Source: Vibrio genomosp. F10 str. ZF-129 (GTDB lineage Bacteria; Pseudomonadota; Gammaproteobacteria; Enterobacterales; Vibrionaceae). From it: a stretch of DNA of 64,000 nt. This document shows positions 38,665 to 51,210 of this stretch, one piece after another. The stretch covers positions 1 to 64,000 of the forward strand of contig NZ_AJYQ02000038.1 in assembly GCF_000287055.2 (NCBI RefSeq), written 5' to 3'. The translations under genes and the position numbers were made by a program. How positions within the stretch are numbered: the stretch's first letter is position 1; the number at the start of each line of letters is the position of its first letter. Below the pieces are notes generated by a model that saw only the letters and a list, made by a program, of their open reading frames with translations, had not been told where the DNA came from and ran no database searches.

Positions 38665-39279
38665 ATGAAAAAGTGGAGCCTTCTACTGCTTGCCCATTGC
38701 TCAATAGTGGTCAGTTTTTCTGCTTTCGCCACACCCCAAGATGAATTGAGTACCCGACTTTCTTTAAATGATGGATTCACTGCTACGTTCAGTCAGCAGA
38801 TCGTTAGCCCTGAAGGGGATATTGTGATGGAAGGGGAAGGTCTTGTTGAAATTGCAAGGCCAAGTAAGTTTCGATGGGAAACGACATATCCAGATGAAAA
38901 TACGCTGATTTCGGACGGTGAAACCTTATGGTATTACAGTCCATTTATTGAGCAAGTGAGCCTGTACTGGCAAAAACAAGCGGTTGAACAAACGCCTTTT
39001 ATTTTACTCACTCGCAATGAAGAAAGTGATTGGAATAACTATACGGTATCGCAACAAAATGACCGCTTCACGCTAACGCCTAAAACGGCGGATTCAACGC
39101 AAGGCCAGTTTCAAATTGATATCGACGACAAAGGGATTGTGAAAGGGTTTAACGTCATTGAGCAAGATGGGCAACGTGGACTGTTTAGCTTTAGTAATGT
39201 GAAACTAGAGTTACCAAAAAACGATCGCTTTGTATTTGTGGTTCCAGAGGGCGTAGAGGTTGATGACCAAAGGAACTAA
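38665..39279 (+). CDS. lolA: LolA, periplasmic lipoprotein carrier
   Basis: LolA (204 aa) carries lipoproteins from the LolCDE complex in the inner membrane to LolB in the outer membrane. The signal peptide (about 1-23) ends at AFA-TP. Typical LolA features are [32 protein letters not shown] and [12 protein letters not shown]. rarA starts 2 bases after its stop, the usual lolA-rarA pairing. ftsK, which commonly precedes lolA, is not here. Confidence 0.95.
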   Translation: MKKWSLLLLAHCSIVVSFSAFATPQDELSTRLSLNDGFTATFSQQIVSPEGDIVMEGEGLVEIARPSKFRWETTYPDENTLISDGETLWYYSPFIEQVSLYWQKQAVEQTPFILLTRNEESDWNNYTVSQQNDRFTLTPKTADSTQGQFQIDIDDKGIVKGFNVIEQDGQRGLFSFSNVKLELPKNDRFVFVVPEGVEVDDQRN

Positions 39280-39281
39280 CC

Positions 39282-40628
39282 ATGAGTAATTTAAGCTTAG
39301 ATTTCTCAGGAGATGAAGATTTTCGTCCACTTGCGGCACGCATGCGCCCAGAAACTATGGAACAGTACATCGGTCAGCAGCACATATTAGGGCCAGGCAA
39401 ACCGCTTCGACGGGCCTTAGAAGCGGGTCATATCCACTCTATGATTTTATGGGGGCCGCCTGGCACGGGGAAAACTACGCTTGCTGAAGTCGCCGCGAAC
39501 TATGCTGATGCAGAAGTAGAGCGAGTGTCAGCGGTGACTTCGGGTATTAAAGAAATCCGCGCCGCCATAGAGAAAGCGAGAGAAAATAAGAATATTGGCA
39601 AACGCACAATTTTGTTTGTCGACGAAGTTCATCGGTTCAATAAGTCTCAACAAGATGCTTTTTTACCTCATATCGAAGATGGTACGGTGACTTTTATTGG
39701 CGCAACTACGGAAAACCCTTCGTTTGAATTGAACAACGCACTGTTGTCTCGGGCGCGAGTATACAAGCTCACGTCGCTATCTGCATTAGAGATTCTACAA
39801 GCTTTAGAGCAGGCTTTGGGTGATGAACTGCGAGGCCTTGGTAAGGTTAATGCTCATTTCCATGACAATGTACTGGATCGGCTGGCTGAACTGGTCAACG
39901 GTGATGCTCGCATGTCACTCAACTATCTTGAACTTCTGTTCGATATGGCAGAAGAAGAGGAAGGCATCAAACAAATCACCCTACCATTGCTCGCGGAGGT
40001 TGCGGGTGAAAAAGTCTCTCGTTTTGATAACAAAGGGGATATTTGGTACGACCTAATATCGGCGGTGCATAAATCGATACGAGGCTCGAACCCTGATGGC
40101 GCTTTGTATTGGTCTGCCAGAATGATTTCAGCAGGGTGTGATCCACTCTATATCGCAAGAAGATTACTGGCGATTGCTTCAGAAGATATCGGTAACGCTG
40201 ATCCAAGAGCGATGCAAATTGCATTATCGGCATGGGATTGCTTTACACGAGTCGGCCCAGCTGAAGGTGAGCGAGCCATTGCTCAAGCGATAGTTTACCT
40301 AGCATGTGCACCCAAAAGTAATGCGGTTTATACCGCATGGAAACAAGCCCTTCGAGATGCAAAAGAGTATCCGGAATATGAGGTGCCTGCACACCTTCGT
40401 AATGCCCCGACAAGTTTAATGAAAGATTTGGGCTATGGCGCGGAATATAGATACGCCCATGATGAGCAAGGAGCATACGCTGCTGGCGAAGTGTACCTGC
40501 CGCCAGAGATGAGTCATTTACGTTACTACAAACCGACAAATAGAGGTTTGGAGACAAAAATTGGCGAAAAGTTAGATTACTTGGCTAGTTTAGATGCAAA
40601 AAGCCCACGAAAGCGCTATGAAAAGTGA
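39282..40628 (+). CDS. rarA: RarA (MgsA), replication-associated AAA+ ATPase
   Basis: RarA (448 aa; E. coli 447) is a clamp-loader-like ATPase that acts at stalled replication forks. Walker A is [12 protein letters not shown] (near 58-69) and Walker B is [17 protein letters not shown], with sensor 1 in [14 protein letters not shown]. The C-terminal oligomerisation domain has [17 protein letters not shown]. It is translationally linked to lolA and followed by serS. Confidence 0.96.
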   Translation: MSNLSLDFSGDEDFRPLAARMRPETMEQYIGQQHILGPGKPLRRALEAGHIHSMILWGPPGTGKTTLAEVAANYADAEVERVSAVTSGIKEIRAAIEKARENKNIGKRTILFVDEVHRFNKSQQDAFLPHIEDGTVTFIGATTENPSFELNNALLSRARVYKLTSLSALEILQALEQALGDELRGLGKVNAHFHDNVLDRLAELVNGDARMSLNYLELLFDMAEEEEGIKQITLPLLAEVAGEKVSRFDNKGDIWYDLISAVHKSIRGSNPDGALYWSARMISAGCDPLYIARRLLAIASEDIGNADPRAMQIALSAWDCFTRVGPAEGERAIAQAIVYLACAPKSNAVYTAWKQALRDAKEYPEYEVPAHLRNAPTSLMKDLGYGAEYRYAHDEQGAYAAGEVYLPPEMSHLRYYKPTNRGLETKIGEKLDYLASLDAKSPRKRYEK

Positions 40629-40717
40629 GTGTTTTTGGATACATTTGTTCGATTATAATTTCTTTACACATCACCGCTTTCTTAAGTGTTATGTTGGTGT
40701 GTTTTCCACAACTATAA

Positions 40718-42040
<1,323 letters not shown>

Positions 42041-42133
42041 TGTACCGAACCCAATAATAGAGCGAACCCTAAAGGTAAAGCAGCCTAGCGTTTTAGTCGT
42101 TCTCTGAGTCTAGGTAGTTTTCATTAAAAAGAT

Positions 42134-42180
42134 AAAGCCGAGCAATCCCTTACATAGAGTGAGATTGTTCGGCTTTTTTA
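42134..42180 (+). terminator. serS terminator
   Basis: AAAGCCGAGCAATC pairs with GATTGTTCGGCTTT (one G-U pair); a T-run follows. The matching A-run at the other end makes it partly bidirectional for ychJ. Confidence 0.82.
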
Positions 42181-42250
42181 TTGTTGGTCTTATTTTTACT
42201 GCTTGTTTCAAGGTTTGTTTAAAGGCCAGCTGTTTTCAAGCAGCTAGAGT

Positions 42251-42730
42251 TTATCCGCAGCACTTTTTATATTTTTTTCCACTGCCACATAAGCAGGGGT
42301 CATTGCGTCCGATTTTAGGCGCAGACTGTTTTTGACAAGGGTCTTCTTCGACAACGCCATCGATGTAGTACCAAAGGTTGTTGAGTCTGATGAAACGTGA
42401 TTTTTCTTGCATACAATACTGTTGGGTATCGTCATTGAAATACGCTTTGAACGAAACATACCCTTCATCAGAATGTTTGCCGTACTGTGTTGAGGTAACA
42501 TCGAGCTTACACCAATCACAATGAATAGACTCCGTGATGGCTTCTTTGGATTCGCTTGCCAAGCAACTTGGGTGATAAGTATCAACAACGAAATCGACCA
42601 GTTTGAGTACATGAGCACTATATCGAGCGCGCATTAACTGCTCTGGATAGTGAGCAGCAGAATGATCTAAATGAATGGGTTCACAACAAGCCGCGTAGGT
42701 CAGTGAGCTCCCACAAGGGCATAAAGGCAT
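42251..42730 (-). CDS. ychJ: YchJ-family SEC-C protein
   Basis: A 159-residue protein with a zinc-binding motif at each end: [16 protein letters not shown] at the start and [19 protein letters not shown] at the end. The middle part holds the YchJ fold ([23 protein letters not shown]). I set the start by comparison with E. coli YchJ (MSQLCPCGS); an upstream in-frame ATG (42781) would add 17 residues without a ribosome-binding site. The function of YchJ is not known. Confidence 0.88.
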   Translation of the reverse strand: MPLCPCGSSLTYAACCEPIHLDHSAAHYPEQLMRARYSAHVLKLVDFVVDTYHPSCLASESKEAITESIHCDWCKLDVTSTQYGKHSDEGYVSFKAYFNDDTQQYCMQEKSRFIRLNNLWYYIDGVVEEDPCQKQSAPKIGRNDPCLCGSGKKYKKCCG

Positions 42731-42882
42731 AATAGGGTCCATTGCTAGTATAGGGTCGATTGATAATGAAGAAGGCGCCATCTAAAGACGCCAAAATATG
42801 AAGGTGGTTAATAAAGCAGTCAGCTATATCTATGCTAAAAACGATATTGTCTGTTGTTCCGAGGTGTAGAACAGGGCCTTCG

Positions 42883-44094
42883 TTAACTGGCAGAGAAAAG
42901 ATCAGCCGTCCATTTTAACGACTCATCGTAACTTAGGTTGACTTTGTCACTTTCCAATCCAAGCTCTTCTGTCATCTCAGCGACTTTTGACCAATCCGCT
43001 TTTTCATACGCTTTGACTAATAGTAAGATTTGCCCGAGTACGCCGGAGCCATGGCACAGAGCCTCTTTGACTTCTTCTTCAATTGGCATTGCCTCGACTA
43101 ATTCTTCAAGAGGTTGATCCAATAGGCTGTCTAACAACGAAAACATACCCGTTAAAAAGGCGCTACCTTCTGCAACTTCGGACGTATGATGAGTAAAGAG
43201 TAATTCACAAAATCTTGCTCTCTGAACGGAAAGACCATAAAGGTACTGAGGTTTTGATTCTTTAGTCGATGCTATAGCGACTAAGGAAATGAATTTTCTC
43301 AACCGTTCTTTACCGAGATAAACGAGCGCTTGTCTAAAAGAGGTGATCTTTGAGCTCACCGTTGAGGAAGAGTTAACAAACGTCAGGAGCTTATAAGATA
43401 GCGTTAAGTCTGAGCTCACTAGATCTTCTATGGATGCATAATTAATATCGTCTTTGGCCACTTCTTTACAAAGTTGGATGAGGGTAACGAATGACGGTTC
43501 CAGCGCTTTACGTTGAATTATCTCCGGTTTACTAAAGAAATAGCCTTGGAAATAATGATAACCGGCCTCTTTTGCCTGTTCAAACTCTTCGTGGGTTTCT
43601 ACTTTTTCTGCTAGGAAACGGATCTTTGTATCTTTTGCTTTTTCTATGAAAACTCGAGTTTTAGCAATGGGTAATGCGCGAATATCAAATTTAATTATCG
43701 AGATATAAGGCAAAAAAGCCTTCCATTCTTTGCTCGGGACAAAATCGTCTAATGCTATTTTATAGCCTTGTCTCGCCATATCTTTGATGGCTTCGAGTAA
43801 TTCATCGGTCGGTAAACAGTCCTCTAGGACTTCAACGACTAAGTTATCGACAGGAAACAGTGATGGGACTCGATTAATTAGGCTCTGGTATGGGAAGTTA
43901 ACAAAACCAAGGTGTTCACCCAGCGTCGAGTAATGAGTCGACAAAAAATGATCAGACAACAAGCGACTAGTGGCCAGGTTTGAGTCAATTTCTGGAAAGC
44001 AGTTGTTAGGGCCATCTCTAAAGAGCAGCTCGTAGCCAATGGTTTTTCTATCTCGATCCAAAATAGGTTGCCGAGCAACATAAGAATAATTCAA
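42883..44094 (-). CDS. EAL-HDOD signalling protein
   Basis: A cytoplasmic protein (403 aa) with an N-terminal EAL-like domain (about 1-200) and a C-terminal HDOD domain (about 200-400). The EAL signature is altered to ELLFR, and the metal-binding loop reads DDFV instead of DDFG. Other positions are kept: VNF, KFD, AEKVE and QGYFFSKP. Family members of this type (YuxH-like) usually lack strong phosphodiesterase activity and act as regulators of motility or biofilm. Activity here is uncertain. It stands alone, downstream of lpxH on the same strand. Confidence 0.85.
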   Translation of the reverse strand: MNYSYVARQPILDRDRKTIGYELLFRDGPNNCFPEIDSNLATSRLLSDHFLSTHYSTLGEHLGFVNFPYQSLINRVPSLFPVDNLVVEVLEDCLPTDELLEAIKDMARQGYKIALDDFVPSKEWKAFLPYISIIKFDIRALPIAKTRVFIEKAKDTKIRFLAEKVETHEEFEQAKEAGYHYFQGYFFSKPEIIQRKALEPSFVTLIQLCKEVAKDDINYASIEDLVSSDLTLSYKLLTFVNSSSTVSSKITSFRQALVYLGKERLRKFISLVAIASTKESKPQYLYGLSVQRARFCELLFTHHTSEVAEGSAFLTGMFSLLDSLLDQPLEELVEAMPIEEEVKEALCHGSGVLGQILLLVKAYEKADWSKVAEMTEELGLESDKVNLSYDESLKWTADLFSAS

Positions 44095-44176
44095 AAAAGT
44101 CCCTTATCTTTTGCGTTGTATTTACTGTACCAACAAGTGATGATTCACAAAACGTGAGTCAAAATTGTCAATTCAT

Positions 44177-44905
44177 TCAACTTTGTAATGCTTTTTCTTG
44201 TAATTTGAATCCACTATCATCATAGACCAAAATCGAACCTTGGGCATACCAATCGCCTAATACGATTCGAATACTCTCACCATTAGATGTACTAACTTGA
44301 TGAATGTTTGGCCTGTGTGTATGCCCATGGATCATTAAATTGACGCCATGCTTCTCCATGACAGAAACCACTTCACCGGGGGTTACATCCATGATCTCCA
44401 TCGATTTTTTCTGTTTGTCTTCCTTAATGTCAGACTGAACTTTGGACACGATTCTTTTTTTGATGAAAAATGGAATACGGTTAAAGACCCATTGAAGCCA
44501 TGGCTGATGTACCTTTTTTCTATATTCTAAATATTTGATGTCTAACGTACACAAGGTGTCACCGTGAAGAATGACGGCCTTGCGACCATAAAGGTCAATC
44601 ACGGTTTCATCATTGAGAAGGGTCATCCCGGTTTGTTTGGCGAATCGTTTGCCGACAAGAAAATCTCGATTACCTTGTGTGAAGTAACAATCGACTCCAG
44701 AATCTGTTAATTGCTTGAACTCTTTTTGAATCAGCAGAGAAAACTCAGAGTTGTCATCATCACCTACCCAGAACTCAAACAGATCACCAAGTACGTAAAG
44801 GCGAGTGGCGTTAATAGCGTCGTTACGCATGAAGTCGATGAAGCATTGAGTGATATCAGGACGTATAGGAGAAAGGTGCAAGTCTGAAATAAATAGTGTC
44901 GTCAT
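44177..44905 (-). CDS. lpxH: UDP-2,3-diacylglucosamine pyrophosphatase LpxH
   Basis: LpxH (242 aa) cleaves UDP-2,3-diacylglucosamine to lipid X in lipid A synthesis at the inner membrane. Its calcineurin-like metal sites are visible: [34 protein letters not shown] and HGHTHRP. The start [13 protein letters not shown] is chosen by family comparison; a frame extending to 44926 has little support. It follows ppiB, as in E. coli. Confidence 0.95.
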   Translation of the reverse strand: MTTLFISDLHLSPIRPDITQCFIDFMRNDAINATRLYVLGDLFEFWVGDDDNSEFSLLIQKEFKQLTDSGVDCYFTQGNRDFLVGKRFAKQTGMTLLNDETVIDLYGRKAVILHGDTLCTLDIKYLEYRKKVHQPWLQWVFNRIPFFIKKRIVSKVQSDIKEDKQKKSMEIMDVTPGEVVSVMEKHGVNLMIHGHTHRPNIHQVSTSNGESIRIVLGDWYAQGSILVYDDSGFKLQEKALQS

Positions 44906-44914
44906 AATCAATAT

Positions 44915-44939
44915 AGAAGAGCACACTAGGTGCTCTTCT
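44915..44939 (-). terminator. hairpin between ppiB and lpxH
   Basis: AGAAGAGCAC/GTGCTCTTCT, 10-bp perfect arms with a 5-base loop, lies directly after ppiB. It has no T-run on the minus strand, so it probably only reduces read-through into lpxH or guards the mRNA end. Confidence 0.45.
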
Positions 44940-44946
44940 GTCTCAC

Positions 44947-45441
44947 TTATTCTTCAATAGTCGAGCCAGTAATAAGGACTTCTTCTAGAGGGACATCTTG
45001 GTGCATCCCCATCGTTCCTGTGCTTACTGCTTTAATTTTATCAACGATGTCCATACCTTCAACAACCTCAGCAAAAACACAGTAACCCCAACCATCCATG
45101 CTCTCTGAGCGGAAATCTAGGAAGTTGTTGTTATTAACGTTAATGAAGAACTGAGAGCTTGCAGAATGAGGTTCCATTGTACGTGCCATAGCTAACGTGC
45201 CCACTTTGTTGCTTAGGCCATTATTAGCTTCATTCTTGATCGTCGCACGAGTAGCCTTTTCACGAAGACCCGATTCCATGCCACCACCTTGAATCATAAA
45301 ACCATCGATAACACGGTGGAAAAGTGTGTTGTCGTAAAAACCGTCACGGCAGTATTGTAAAAAGTTCGCACACGTTTCTGGTGCTTTTTCTTCATTTAGT
45401 TGGATTTTGATGTCGCCGAAATTAGTATGAAGCGTGATCAT
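44947..45441 (-). CDS. ppiB: cytoplasmic cyclophilin PpiB
   Basis: PpiB (164 aa; E. coli 164) is a cytoplasmic prolyl isomerase. The active-site motif [14 protein letters not shown] contains the catalytic arginine; SSQFFINV and the downstream [18 protein letters not shown] are typical. It is first in a unit with lpxH and lies back to back with cysS, as in E. coli and V. cholerae. Confidence 0.97.
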   Translation of the reverse strand: MITLHTNFGDIKIQLNEEKAPETCANFLQYCRDGFYDNTLFHRVIDGFMIQGGGMESGLREKATRATIKNEANNGLSNKVGTLAMARTMEPHSASSQFFINVNNNNFLDFRSESMDGWGYCVFAEVVEGMDIVDKIKAVSTGTMGMHQDVPLEEVLITGSTIEE

Positions 45442-45641
45442 GGATATACCTTTAACTCATGTTTTTGACTTAGGGCAAAGATTCTATATCAACTTTACTC
45501 AATTTAATACGTGGATTTTCATAGAAACTGCCGATGAATTTGCCGATATAGTCAGATTTTTACTCATAGTGGGATTACCTAAAAAGCTGTGACTTGATAT
45601 ACTCGGATTTACTTTATTTCACCAAATATTAGATAGAGATC

Positions 45642-47030
45642 ATGTTAAAGATATATAACACACTCACAAGACAGAAAGAGGAATTCAAACCAATCAATGC
45701 CGGAAAAGTAGGCATGTATGTCTGTGGGGTAACCATATACGATCTCTGTCATATCGGTCATGGTCGTACCTTTGTTTCTTTCGATGTTATTTCTCGCTAC
45801 TTGCGCTATTTAGGGTTTGATCTGAATTTTGTTCGCAATATTACTGATATCGATGACAAAATCATTAAACGCGCAGCAGAAAATGGCGAAACTTGCGATT
45901 CATTAACGGAACGATTGATAGCTGAAATGCATGCGGATTTTGACGCTCTGAATATGAAACGACCGGATGTAGAGCCGAGAGCAACAGAATACATCCAAGA
46001 GATTATTGATCTGGTCGAGAAGCTGATTGAACGTGGGTTTGCTTACGTAGCAAGCAACGGCGATGTGATGTTCGAAGTGAAAAAGTATGATGAATATGGT
46101 CGACTTTCTCGCCAGGACCTCGATCAATTACAAGCTGGCTCTCGCGTGACTTTAGAAGAAACCAGTGTCAAGCGTAGCGGAATGGATTTCGTATTGTGGA
46201 AAATGTCCAAACCAGGCGAACCCACTTGGGAATCGCCATGGGGTGCGGGGCGTCCTGGTTGGCACATTGAGTGTTCAGCAATGAACTCTTCAATATTGGG
46301 TAATCATTTTGACATTCATGGCGGTGGCTCCGATTTGCAGTTCCCACATCATGAAAATGAAATAGCTCAGTCGTGCTGCGCTCATGGTACTCAGTATGTA
46401 AATACTTGGATGCACAGTGGGATGGTGATGGTCGACAAAGAGAAGATGTCGAAGTCATTAGGTAACTTTTTCACTATTCGTGATGTGTTAGCGCATTACG
46501 ATCCTGAAACCGTGCGTTACTTCCTAATGTCTGGTCATTACCGTAGCCAATTAAATTACAGTGAGGAAAACCTCAATCAGGCTCGTGCTTCACTAGAGCG
46601 CTTGTACACCTCTCTTCGTGGTTTGGATCTAACGGTCGCAGCTGCTGGTGGTGAGCAATACATTTCCCGCTTCTCAGAAGCAATGAATGATGACTTCAAT
46701 ACGCCTGAAGCCTATTCTGTGTTGTTTGAAATGGCGCGAGATATTAATCGCATTAAAACAGAGAACATCCAAAAGGCGAGTGAATTGGGAAGCCTGATGC
46801 GTGAGCTTGCTGACGTGATTGGTATTCTGCATCAAGAGCCCGAAGCCTTTTTGAAAGGAGACGTCGCGGATAACGATGAAGTCGCTGAAATTGAAGGATT
46901 GATCAAGCTGCGTAACGATTCAAGAGCGTCTAAAGATTGGGCTAATGCTGATTTGGCAAGAAACAAGCTCACTGAAATGGGCATTGTTCTTGAAGATGGT
47001 GCAGAAGGTACGACCTGGCGTCGCAATTAA
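45642..47030 (+). CDS. cysS: cysteinyl-tRNA synthetase
   Basis: CysRS (462 aa; E. coli 461) charges tRNA-Cys. The class I HIGH motif is CHIGHGRT and the KMSKS motif is [11 protein letters not shown]. Zinc ligands are expected at the first Cys of VCGVTIYD, the Cys in HIECSAMN and the His in [14 protein letters not shown]. It is divergent from ppiB and ends at a clear terminator. Confidence 0.97.
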   Translation: MLKIYNTLTRQKEEFKPINAGKVGMYVCGVTIYDLCHIGHGRTFVSFDVISRYLRYLGFDLNFVRNITDIDDKIIKRAAENGETCDSLTERLIAEMHADFDALNMKRPDVEPRATEYIQEIIDLVEKLIERGFAYVASNGDVMFEVKKYDEYGRLSRQDLDQLQAGSRVTLEETSVKRSGMDFVLWKMSKPGEPTWESPWGAGRPGWHIECSAMNSSILGNHFDIHGGGSDLQFPHHENEIAQSCCAHGTQYVNTWMHSGMVMVDKEKMSKSLGNFFTIRDVLAHYDPETVRYFLMSGHYRSQLNYSEENLNQARASLERLYTSLRGLDLTVAAAGGEQYISRFSEAMNDDFNTPEAYSVLFEMARDINRIKTENIQKASELGSLMRELADVIGILHQEPEAFLKGDVADNDEVAEIEGLIKLRNDSRASKDWANADLARNKLTEMGIVLEDGAEGTTWRRN

Positions 47031-47040
47031 TTGAATGATT

Positions 47041-47066
47041 AGGGCTGACTTTTCAGCCCTTTTTTA
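47041..47066 (+). terminator. cysS terminator
   Basis: AGGGCTGA, 4-base loop, TCAGCCCT and six Ts, 10 bases after cysS. Confidence 0.82.
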
Positions 47067-47117
47067 TGTTCAATCTTTTATTGTTTATTTTCCATATATC
47101 ATTTTTATGCGTAATGC

Positions 47118-47140
47118 TTATACGCAATTATTATACGCAA
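47118..47140 (+). repeat. direct repeat before tdk
   Basis: Two copies of TTATACGCAA, 13 bases apart start to start, with a related inverted TATGCGTAA just upstream (47106-47114). They lie in the tdk promoter region and could be a tandem regulator site. Confidence 0.4.
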
Positions 47141-47178
47141 CTCTCATATACAACAAATGGCAAAGCAGGTACTTTCTT

Positions 47179-47757
47179 TTGGCACAGATGTATTTTTACT
47201 ACTCAGCAATGAACGCGGGTAAATCGACAACACTTTTACAATCATCTTTTAATTATCAAGAGCGAGGAATGGTGCCTGTTATCTTTACCGCGGCACTTGA
47301 TGATCGCTATGGCATCGGCAAGGTGAGCTCACGTATCGGTCTGCAATCTGAAGCTCAGTTATTTAGAAGTGAAACCAATTTATACGAAGAAATAGCGCAT
47401 TTAAATGAACAAGAGAAGCGTCACTGTATCTTGGTGGACGAATGTCAGTTCTTATCAAAAGAGCAAGTTTATCAGTTAACTGAGGTCGTAGATAAGTTGA
47501 ACATCCCAGTGCTTTGTTATGGGTTAAGAACGGATTTTCTGGGTGAGCTTTTTGAGGGTAGCCAATATTTATTATCTTGGGCAGATAAGCTGGTTGAGTT
47601 AAAAACAATTTGCCACTGTGGGCGTAAAGCGAACATGGTAATAAGAACCGATGAAGCAGGAAATGCGATAGCAGAGGGCGATCAAGTGGCTATTGGTGGT
47701 AACGACCGTTATGTATCAGCTTGTCGCCGTCATTATAAAGAAGCGCTTGGGAAATAA
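47179..47757 (+). CDS. tdk: thymidine kinase
   Basis: Tdk (192 aa from this start) phosphorylates thymidine in the salvage path. The P-loop is SAMNAGKST, and the Walker B-like DECQFL and the thymidine-binding loop GLRTDF are clear. The zinc site begins CHCGRK. I chose the TTG start ([15 protein letters not shown] in the protein), since it matches E. coli MAQLYFYYS and has AGG 9 bases upstream; the ATG three codons later lacks good spacing, and longer frames run back into the cysS terminator. Confidence 0.92.
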   Translation: MAQMYFYYSAMNAGKSTTLLQSSFNYQERGMVPVIFTAALDDRYGIGKVSSRIGLQSEAQLFRSETNLYEEIAHLNEQEKRHCILVDECQFLSKEQVYQLTEVVDKLNIPVLCYGLRTDFLGELFEGSQYLLSWADKLVELKTICHCGRKANMVIRTDEAGNAIAEGDQVAIGGNDRYVSACRRHYKEALGK

Positions 47758-47831
47758 AACAGAACGACCGTAGCTTACATGTTACCGAGTTAAGAAAGCT
47801 GAACACTTAGCCGATAGCAATAAATAACAAC

Positions 47832-47867
47832 CAACAAAAAGCGGAGCCATGGCTCCGCTTTTTGTTG
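47832..47867. terminator. bidirectional terminator between tdk and infA
   Basis: A perfect 36-base palindrome with 17-bp arms, GC-rich in the middle with A-run and T-run at the ends. It serves the convergent tdk and infA. Confidence 0.88.
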
Positions 47868-47905
47868 TATTCGACTAATTCGGATTGCTCTAAGGCAGTC
47901 AGAGA

Positions 47906-48124
<219 letters not shown>

Positions 48125-48206
48125 TTAATCCTCTTTAGAAATTTGGCAATTTTAACGGACTTTACTCACCGTCAAAATGGGGAATTATGCAAAGTTGGAG
48201 CGTATT

Positions 48207-48905
48207 CTACCCTTGCCAACGTTGATTTACTAGCCTTTGATGACGATGAAATCGGACTTTATAGTTCATAGCTGGGCATTCGTCGATTTGATAACCTAAA
48301 TAGAGCCACTGTTTACCCTGCATTTGGCAATATTCTAATTGGTATAGAACACCAAGTGTTCCAAGAGATAGAGGGATATCTGGGTCGAAAAAAGTGTAGA
48401 AGGCGCTGGCACTGTTACTCATTAGATCAGTGACTGCGATAGCGATGAGTTTTTCTTGTTCGTAAACATGTAGAAACTGGGTATTTAACCAAGCACAAGT
48501 TGAAAATTTGGCAAATTCTTCGCTTTTTGGCGGAAACATGCTGCCTGTTTTGTGGCGTGCGTGGATATAACGAGAATAGAGATCAAACCAACTTTCATCC
48601 AGTTCATCTTTTAATACCCAATGGTAATCGGATGCTTTGTTTTTGAGCCGTTTTTGACTTTTGGAGAGGACAAAATCGGGAACGGAAACGCGTAATGCCT
48701 GGCAGGATTGGCAATTATCGCAATGAGGTTTATAAATAGTATCACCACTGCGACGAAATCCATTCGCCAGTAATACTTCATAGCTTGAAGGGGAGTGCAT
48801 TTGTGTATCAAGAGCAACCGCTACACGTTCTTCTTTGTTTTCAAGATAACTGCACGGGTGGCTATTTGTTAGCCCTATTTTGATTTGTTGAATGTCAGAG
48901 CTCAT
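48207..48905 (-). CDS. bpt: bacterial aminoacyl-tRNA-protein transferase Bpt
   Basis: Bpt (232 aa) is the bacterial relative of eukaryotic arginyltransferase. In Vibrio vulnificus it adds leucine to proteins that start with Asp or Glu, marking them for ClpS-ClpAP. The N-terminal cysteine cluster CDNCQSCQALRV and the GNAT-like core (LGTLGVLYQLEYCQ, YLGYQIDECPAMNYK) are present. Its start overlaps the aat stop by 4 bases, so the two are translationally coupled. Many annotations call it ate. Confidence 0.95.
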   Translation of the reverse strand: MSSDIQQIKIGLTNSHPCSYLENKEERVAVALDTQMHSPSSYEVLLANGFRRSGDTIYKPHCDNCQSCQALRVSVPDFVLSKSQKRLKNKASDYHWVLKDELDESWFDLYSRYIHARHKTGSMFPPKSEEFAKFSTCAWLNTQFLHVYEQEKLIAIAVTDLMSNSASAFYTFFDPDIPLSLGTLGVLYQLEYCQMQGKQWLYLGYQIDECPAMNYKVRFHRHQRLVNQRWQG

Positions 48906-49624
48906 TTATGATCCTCTAATGGAGATGCGAGCCATTGAGTGCTAAAACAATCATTAGTAACGACTTGTTGTTTTAATTGTAGCAATGAATTTAAAAATTC
49001 GTCTCGTGGTATTTCTGTTGCACCCAAAGAAGTGAGGTGAGGGTTCATCACTTGGCAATCGATCAAGGTACCACCGTGCTTTTGGAAATGATGACAAAAA
49101 TACCAAAGCGCAATTTTAGAGGCGTTACTTTTAAGGCTAAACATCGACTCACCACAAAACAGTGCCCCGACGCTTATCCCGTATAGCCCACCTATGAGTT
49201 CGCTATCACTCCAAACTTCAACAGAATGGCACAATCCTCGCTCTGCAAGTTCTGTGTATGCAGACTGCATATCCGGATTCAACCATGTTTCTTCTTCCGG
49301 TCTCAAATTACCACACAATTGGATTACCTGGTCTGTTGCTTGATTTAAGCTAACCCGATACTGGTGTTTCCTCTGAAATTTTTTGACACTTTTCGATGGC
49401 GTATAGCTGACCGGATAAAATACGGCTCTAGGGGCTGGGCTCCACCACAAAATTGGCTCTCCGGGGCCATACCAAGGAAAAATACCTTGCTGATAGGCTG
49501 CATAGATTCTATCCGCGGAAAGATCTCCACCAAAGGCAAGCAATCCATTGGGCTCGGTCAGTGCTTCATAAGGAGAGGGGAACACTAATTGAGTAAGAGG
49601 TAGCTCGGGTAAGTAAATAGCCAT
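48902..49624 (-). CDS. aat: leucyl/phenylalanyl-tRNA-protein transferase
   Basis: Aat (240 aa) adds leucine or phenylalanine to N-terminal Lys or Arg, making N-degrons for ClpS-ClpAP. The family core is clear: EPNGLLAFGGDLS, GIFPWYGPGEPILWWSP, GGLYGISVGALFCGESMFS and LIDCQVMNPHLTSLGA. The start MAIYLPEL is set by comparison with other Vibrio Aat proteins; a GTG at 49672 would add 16 residues. It is first in an operon with bpt. clpA and clpS are not in the window. Confidence 0.94.
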   Translation of the reverse strand: MAIYLPELPLTQLVFPSPYEALTEPNGLLAFGGDLSADRIYAAYQQGIFPWYGPGEPILWWSPAPRAVFYPVSYTPSKSVKKFQRKHQYRVSLNQATDQVIQLCGNLRPEEETWLNPDMQSAYTELAERGLCHSVEVWSDSELIGGLYGISVGALFCGESMFSLKSNASKIALWYFCHHFQKHGGTLIDCQVMNPHLTSLGATEIPRDEFLNSLLQLKQQVVTNDCFSTQWLASPLEDHK

Positions 49625-49891
49625 AAGAGTAGTAAAAGACAAGCGGTAAGAGGATGAGTCAATGGTATTCACTTTTCGTCTTGATGTCAGCTTTTGTTGT
49701 CACCAGTGAGATATTTTCATTGTCAATAGGATGGCGTATAAAAGTCAGAATTTGAGCGTAAAAATATTTTAACGAAACGTAGATTAGGTCTGGAGTTCAG
49801 GAATTATTTTCGTTAGTCTGAAAGAATCAAATTTTTCACTAATGCTTCACTCTGGGAAGTTCAGCATTGAGTTCAAGGATAATAATTTTTA

Positions 49892-51172
49892 ATGGAAAGT
49901 CTTACGTTACAACCAATTAAAAAAGTAAATGGGGTTGTGAACTTACCCGGTTCGAAAAGTGTTTCTAATCGTGCGTTACTTCTTGCCGCATTAGCACAAG
50001 GTACGACACGTCTAACCAATCTGCTTGATAGCGATGATATTCGGCATATGCTGAATGCCTTGAAGCAACTTGGTGTTTCTTACACATTGTCACAAGACAA
50101 AACGGAATGTGAAGTAGTTGGGCTTGGTGAAGCGTTCAGTATCGAGGACGCTCAAGAACTTTTTCTTGGTAATGCAGGCACCGCAATGCGCCCATTGGCG
50201 GCGGCGCTTTGTTTAGGAACCGGTGAATTTGTGCTCACGGGCGAGCCTAGAATGAAAGAGCGACCAATTGGACACCTTGTTAATGCGCTAAGAGAAGCGG
50301 GTGCTAAAATTGAGTACCTAGAAAGCGAAAACTACCCACCGCTAAAAATAACGGGTACAGGCTTACAGTCTGGCACCGTATCCATTGATGGCTCAATATC
50401 AAGTCAATTTCTGACGGCTTTCTTAATGTCGGCGCCGCTAGCAAACGGTGACATGACCATCGATATTGAAGGGGAGTTGGTGTCTAAACCATACATCGAT
50501 ATTACGCTTCATATTATGAAACAATTTGGTATTGACGTGATTAACAACGATTATCAGTCCTTCATTATCAAAGCCGGTCAATCGTATGTTTCTCCTGGTG
50601 ATTTTCTTGTTGAAGGTGATGCTTCTTCCGCTTCTTATTTTCTTGCGGCTGCGGCGATCAAAGGTGGAGAAATTAAAGTCACAGGCATTGGAAAAAATAG
50701 TATTCAAGGTGATGTTCAGTTCGCCAATGCGTTAGAAAAAATGGGTGCAGAAATCGAGTGGGGTGAGGATTATGTTATCTCTCGCTGCGGCGAATTAAAT
50801 GCCATAGATATGGATTTTAACCATATTCCTGATGCCGCAATGACGATAGCCACCACGGCTCTATTTGCTAAAGGTACGACGGCTATTCGCAACGTATACA
50901 ATTGGCGAGTTAAAGAGACGGATCGCCTTTCAGCGATGGCAACAGAGCTACGCAAAGTAGGAGCTGAAGTCGAAGAAGGTGAAGATTACATCATTATCAC
51001 GCCAGCGAGTAAGCTGACACATGCTGCGATTGATACTTATGATGACCATCGCATGGCAATGTGCTTTTCACTGGTCGCGTTAAGTGACACACCGGTGACC
51101 ATTAATGATCCAAAATGTACGTCGAAGACTTTCCCCGACTATTTTGAAAAACTGTCTGGCCTCAGCCAGTAG
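49892..51172 (+). CDS. aroA: EPSP synthase
   Basis: AroA (426 aa) makes 5-enolpyruvylshikimate 3-phosphate from shikimate 3-phosphate and PEP. PEP-binding residues lie in [12 protein letters not shown] (near 18-29) and in [17 protein letters not shown]; the catalytic region has PDAAMT and [15 protein letters not shown]. This is class I EPSP synthase. It usually sits after serC or stands alone in vibrios; here it stands alone, ending at a terminator shared with yciN. Confidence 0.97.
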   Translation: MESLTLQPIKKVNGVVNLPGSKSVSNRALLLAALAQGTTRLTNLLDSDDIRHMLNALKQLGVSYTLSQDKTECEVVGLGEAFSIEDAQELFLGNAGTAMRPLAAALCLGTGEFVLTGEPRMKERPIGHLVNALREAGAKIEYLESENYPPLKITGTGLQSGTVSIDGSISSQFLTAFLMSAPLANGDMTIDIEGELVSKPYIDITLHIMKQFGIDVINNDYQSFIIKAGQSYVSPGDFLVEGDASSASYFLAAAAIKGGEIKVTGIGKNSIQGDVQFANALEKMGAEIEWGEDYVISRCGELNAIDMDFNHIPDAAMTIATTALFAKGTTAIRNVYNWRVKETDRLSAMATELRKVGAEVEEGEDYIIITPASKLTHAAIDTYDDHRMAMCFSLVALSDTPVTINDPKCTSKTFPDYFEKLSGLSQ

Positions 51173-51182
51173 TGGATTTGCT

Positions 51183-51210
51183 AAAAAGCTTGCCATCGGC
51201 AAGCTTTTTT
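51183..51210. terminator. bidirectional terminator between aroA and yciN
   Basis: AAAAAGCTTGCC, ATC, GGCAAGCTTTTTT: a symmetrical stem with A-run and T-run between converging genes. Confidence 0.85.
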
